This document shows, piece by piece, positions 14,582-16,654 of a DNA stretch of 16,654 nucleotides. Every line of letters starts with the position of its first letter. Position 1 is the first letter of the stretch. The stretch comes from an uncultured Oscillospiraceae bacterium (GTDB taxonomy: Bacteria; Bacillota; Clostridia; Oscillospirales; Oscillospiraceae): positions 1 to 16,654 of the forward strand of contig CAAFMK010000026.1 of NCBI GenBank assembly GCA_900763995.1. The letters run 5' to 3'. Position numbers and translations under genes: made by a program. Below the pieces are notes generated by a model. It did no database searches. It had not been told where the DNA came from and worked only from the letters and a program-made list of their open reading frames with translations.

Positions 14582-14926
14582 CTACGACCTGCCCTCTCCT
14601 GATTCCTCCATATGGCTGCTTGATTCAAACTGGATCAGCCGCCCCAATCCAGCTGCCTGAAAGACCTTGTCCGCCTGACTGGGTGTGTTGACCACCCGCA
14701 TCGCTCCTTGTATCTGCACCATCCGTCTGTGGGCACGCAGTAATACCGCAATCCCAGAGCTGTCTGTAAATGACAACCCCTTTAAATCTAGCGTCAGCTC
14801 CCTGGGTCTGACCTCATCGATACATCGATCCAGCTCCTCCATGATCTCTCTGGCTCTGTGGTGGTCAAGCTCGCCCTCTACCATAGCTGTGAGCTGGCGA
14901 TTCTCTTCCCTACACTTTACAGGCAT
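14582..14926 (-). CDS. spoIIAA: anti-sigma F factor antagonist SpoIIAA
   Basis: A 114-residue STAS-domain protein. In its unphosphorylated form it binds SpoIIAB and releases SigF; SpoIIAB inactivates it by phosphorylation, and SpoIIE (not in this window) reverses that. GELDHHRA (18-25) and LSFTDSSGIAVLL (51-63) match the family, with Ser57, the second Ser of DSSG, the expected phosphorylation site. The ATG has a strong AGGAGGAGG upstream. It is the first gene of the spoIIA operon and diverges from the MATE gene. Confidence 0.94.
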   Translation of the reverse strand: MPVKCREENRQLTAMVEGELDHHRAREIMEELDRCIDEVRPRELTLDLKGLSFTDSSGIAVLLRAHRRMVQIQGAMRVVNTPSQADKVFQAAGLGRLIQFESSSHMEESGEGRS

Positions 14927-14968
14927 GGTGCCCTCCTCCTTTTGAGCCCTTCAGCTCTCGTTATCTCC

Positions 14969-15001
14969 TGTCCCCTATTATAGGACAAGCCCCAGGTCGA
15001 A
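14969..15001 (-). promoter_or_regulatory. candidate spoIIA promoter with operator-like dyad and 0A-like box
   Basis: TATAAT on the minus strand (14977-14982) lies inside an imperfect 19-bp dyad with TGTCC/GGACA ends (14969-14987). About 12 bp upstream of the -10, GGTCGAA on the plus strand (14995-15001) differs at one base from the Spo0A box TGTCGAA and overlaps where a -35 would be; no good sigma-A -35 is present. I could not find a good SigH promoter, which is what drives this operon in Bacillus. Spo0A dependence is inferred. Confidence 0.4.
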
Positions 15002-15116
15002 TGGGGCCGCTTTGTGTCCCATTACAAAAGGATATGCCTGTATTTTTCCCTCATACATCTCCCCACCTAGTTATACTTAATACCGTGGCTATATTCCATT
15101 ATAGGAGGTTTTACCC

Positions 15117-16460
15117 ATGTCCAACACTCGAACCCTTACCTCTGGCCCTATTTTCTCCCAGCTTATGGGACTGACACTGCCCCTGCTAGGTGCCAATATT
15201 CTCCAACAGCTCTATCATATCGCCAACTCCCTTGTGGTCATTCGTTATTTGGGGGATGATGCACTGGCGGCATTGGGTGTGGCTGAGAGCGTCATGAACC
15301 TATACACCTATGTGATCACTGGAGCCTGTATGGGTGCTGGTGTACTCACTGCCCGTTTTTATGGGGAACAAAATTTTCCTCGTCTGCGCCAGCAGCTGTT
15401 TATCTCAGGGGTGCTGATTGGCGGAAGTGTTCTGGGTGCTGTAATTTTGGGACAGGTGTTTCTTCCACAAATTCTGATGCTGATCCAGACTCCGCTGGAA
15501 TTGATGGGAGAGGTATCCCGCTATCTTCATGTAATCTTAACTGGTATGATATTCACATTCACCTATAACTATCTGGCCGCCGCTCTCCGATCCATTGGTG
15601 ATACGAAAACAGCTCTGTATATCCTTCTGCTCTCTCTGGGCTACAATCTGATTGCTGCATGGATTTTTGTGGTCATACTGGAATGGGGCATCCTCGGCAC
15701 TGCTCTGGCCACAGCCTCTGCACAGCTGCTCTCCTCTGGGCTGTGTCTCCTATATATGATGAAAAAATACCCATTTCTCCTCTTTGGCTCCAAAGATATG
15801 GTTATGGATCCCAAACTTGCTGGCCTTACTGTCAGCTACTGCGCTGTAGCTGCCCTTCAACAATCCAGCCTGTATCTTGGTAAATTATTGGTTCAGGGGG
15901 CCGTCAATGGAATCAGCACTGTCAGTTCGGCCTATATCTCTGCTTTCACTGCTGCAAGCAGAATTGAAAATTTTGTGCAGGCCTTTGGCATCAGTGGCTG
16001 TGAGGCCATCGCCATCTTTATCGCACAAAACCGAGGTGCTAAACAGTATAAAAGGGTTATGACTGGTTTTCTCTTAGGTGCTGGAGCTACCATTGGGACA
16101 AGCGCTATGTTTTCTGTTTTGATGTACCAATTTGCCCAGCCTCTGTCTGAGATTTTTCTGAATCACAGTGATGCTCTGGCCCCATGTGTCTCATATATCC
16201 AATATATCAGCTGGTTCTATATACTGTCCTTTACTGGCCATTCCTTTGTAGGCTGGTTCCGGGGATACGGCAGGATGAATATTACATTTTTAGGTACTAC
16301 TCTGCAAATTGTGATTCGGGTCATCTTTACTTATCTGCTGGTACAGTCCATGGGGCTGAATGCGGTGGCCCTCTCCACCGGCCTTGGGTGGGTGGCAATC
16401 GTGATCTTCCACTCCACCATGTTTCTGGTTCAGCTAAAACATCGCAACAGTGAACCTTGA
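15117..16460 (+). CDS. MATE-family efflux transporter
   Basis: A 447-residue polytopic membrane protein of the MATE family, cation-coupled exporters of drugs and other organic compounds. It has about twelve hydrophobic helices in two halves. The N-terminal signature LTLPLLGANILQQLYHIANS is followed by GDDALAALGVAESV, typical of MATE helices 1-2, and the second half repeats the layout (GISTVSSAYISAFTAASRIE). Length is usual. The ATG has AGGAGG (15103-15108) with 8 nt spacing. A promoter is likely in the 130 bp upstream (TATATT at 15090-15095), but no good -35 is seen. It diverges from spoIIAA, stands alone, and ends at a strong hairpin. The substrate cannot be told from sequence. Confidence 0.93.
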   Translation: MSNTRTLTSGPIFSQLMGLTLPLLGANILQQLYHIANSLVVIRYLGDDALAALGVAESVMNLYTYVITGACMGAGVLTARFYGEQNFPRLRQQLFISGVLIGGSVLGAVILGQVFLPQILMLIQTPLELMGEVSRYLHVILTGMIFTFTYNYLAAALRSIGDTKTALYILLLSLGYNLIAAWIFVVILEWGILGTALATASAQLLSSGLCLLYMMKKYPFLLFGSKDMVMDPKLAGLTVSYCAVAALQQSSLYLGKLLVQGAVNGISTVSSAYISAFTAASRIENFVQAFGISGCEAIAIFIAQNRGAKQYKRVMTGFLLGAGATIGTSAMFSVLMYQFAQPLSEIFLNHSDALAPCVSYIQYISWFYILSFTGHSFVGWFRGYGRMNITFLGTTLQIVIRVIFTYLLVQSMGLNAVALSTGLGWVAIVIFHSTMFLVQLKHRNSEP

Positions 16461-16487
16461 CAGACACTTTGATCTCTCCCATATCCC

Positions 16488-16546
16488 AAAGGGACTGGAG
16501 TATATTTCACCATATGCCCCAGTCCCTTTCCCTTGTTCATTTTTTC
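16488..16546 (+). terminator. rho-independent-type terminator of the MATE gene
   Basis: AAAGGGACTGG (16488-16498) pairs perfectly over 11 bp with CCAGTCCCTTT (16519-16529), and the enclosed part can pair further (GTATAT with ATATGC). A T-rich tail follows, reaching a run of six or more Ts at 16540-16545. The tail begins about 10 nt after the stem, a little far for the textbook form. Confidence 0.8.
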
Positions 16547-16548
16547 TC

Positions 16549-16605
16549 TTGACAAAATTCCATTCTCTGTTATACTGTATATATAGTGTATATACAGTAT
16601 AACAG
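16549..16605 (+). promoter_or_regulatory. strong promoter overlapped by a 39-bp palindromic operator
   Basis: TTGACA (16549-16554), a 16-nt spacer and TATACT (16571-16576), with TGT before the -10, form a strong extended -10 promoter reading out of the window. Overlapping the -10 and the start site is a perfect inverted repeat: CTGTTATACTGTATATA (16567-16583), centre TAGTG, then TATATACAGTATAACAG (16589-16605). This is the layout of a repressor operator. The inner TGTATATA-N5-TATATACA resembles, from memory, operators of YtrA-type GntR regulators that control their own ABC-transporter operons; that assignment is a guess. Confidence 0.75.
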
Positions 16606-16654
16606 CAAAAGAACTGAGCTCAGGATGACACCCATGTAGTCTGCTGTTAGAAAG

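Noticed and set aside
1..16654. Mobile element, prophage, CRISPR array, tRNA or rRNA
   Set aside because: No transposase, integrase, terminal repeats, regularly spaced repeats or tRNA-like cloverleaf was seen; the TraX gene alone is not evidence of a conjugative element.

Overview
The window looks like chromosome of an endospore-forming Firmicute, most likely class Clostridia (my guess is an Oscillospiraceae-type gut anaerobe). The reasons are the spoIIAA-spoIIAB-sigF sporulation operon, purine-rich Shine-Dalgarno (SD) sites, sigma-A promoters of Firmicute type, and base composition near one half GC by eye. I see no rRNA, tRNA, CRISPR array, insertion sequence or phage gene. Genes are packed tightly and most are housekeeping genes.

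Layout. Positions 1-9480 hold a seven-gene block on the minus strand. In transcription order it is uvrB, a TraX-family membrane protein, a YbaK/EbsC deacylase, uvrA, a small-multidrug-export-family membrane protein, a short membrane-anchored protein of unknown function, and recD2. Gaps are 19-60 nt. The block is headed by a good promoter with a LexA-type dyad between its -35 and -10 boxes, so SOS control of uvrB, and possibly of the whole block, is likely. Positions 9535-11048 hold pyrE then radC on the minus strand, with a clear promoter in front of pyrE. Positions 10971-11335 are a 365-bp divergent intergenic region.

Positions 11282-13226 on the plus strand hold a promoter and a translationally coupled two-component system. 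It is a KdpD-like histidine kinase lacking the KdpD/Usp input domains, followed by an OmpR/KdpE-type regulator. It converges on the minus-strand spoIIAA-spoIIAB-sigF operon (14926 down to 13392). Divergent from that operon, a MATE-family exporter runs 15117-16460 and ends in a strong hairpin. The last 100 bp hold a strong promoter overlapped by a perfect 17-bp inverted repeat, presumably the control region of a repressor-regulated operon beyond the window.

How the genes work together. UvrA and UvrB are the damage-recognition half of nucleotide excision repair. RecD2 is a 5'-3' helicase linked to genome stability. RadC is a JAB-domain protein of unclear function. SpoIIAA, SpoIIAB and SigF form the partner-switching module that starts forespore-specific transcription. 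Several genes begin downstream of their longest open frame. For uvrB, radC, pyrE, the histidine kinase and the 110-residue unknown protein, SD spacing or promoter position argues for the internal start given here.

I did not find a convincing wholly new system. The items most worth a second look are the LexA-headed repair block with its unexpected passengers, the hairpin hiding a ribosome binding site inside it, and the large palindromic operator at the right edge.
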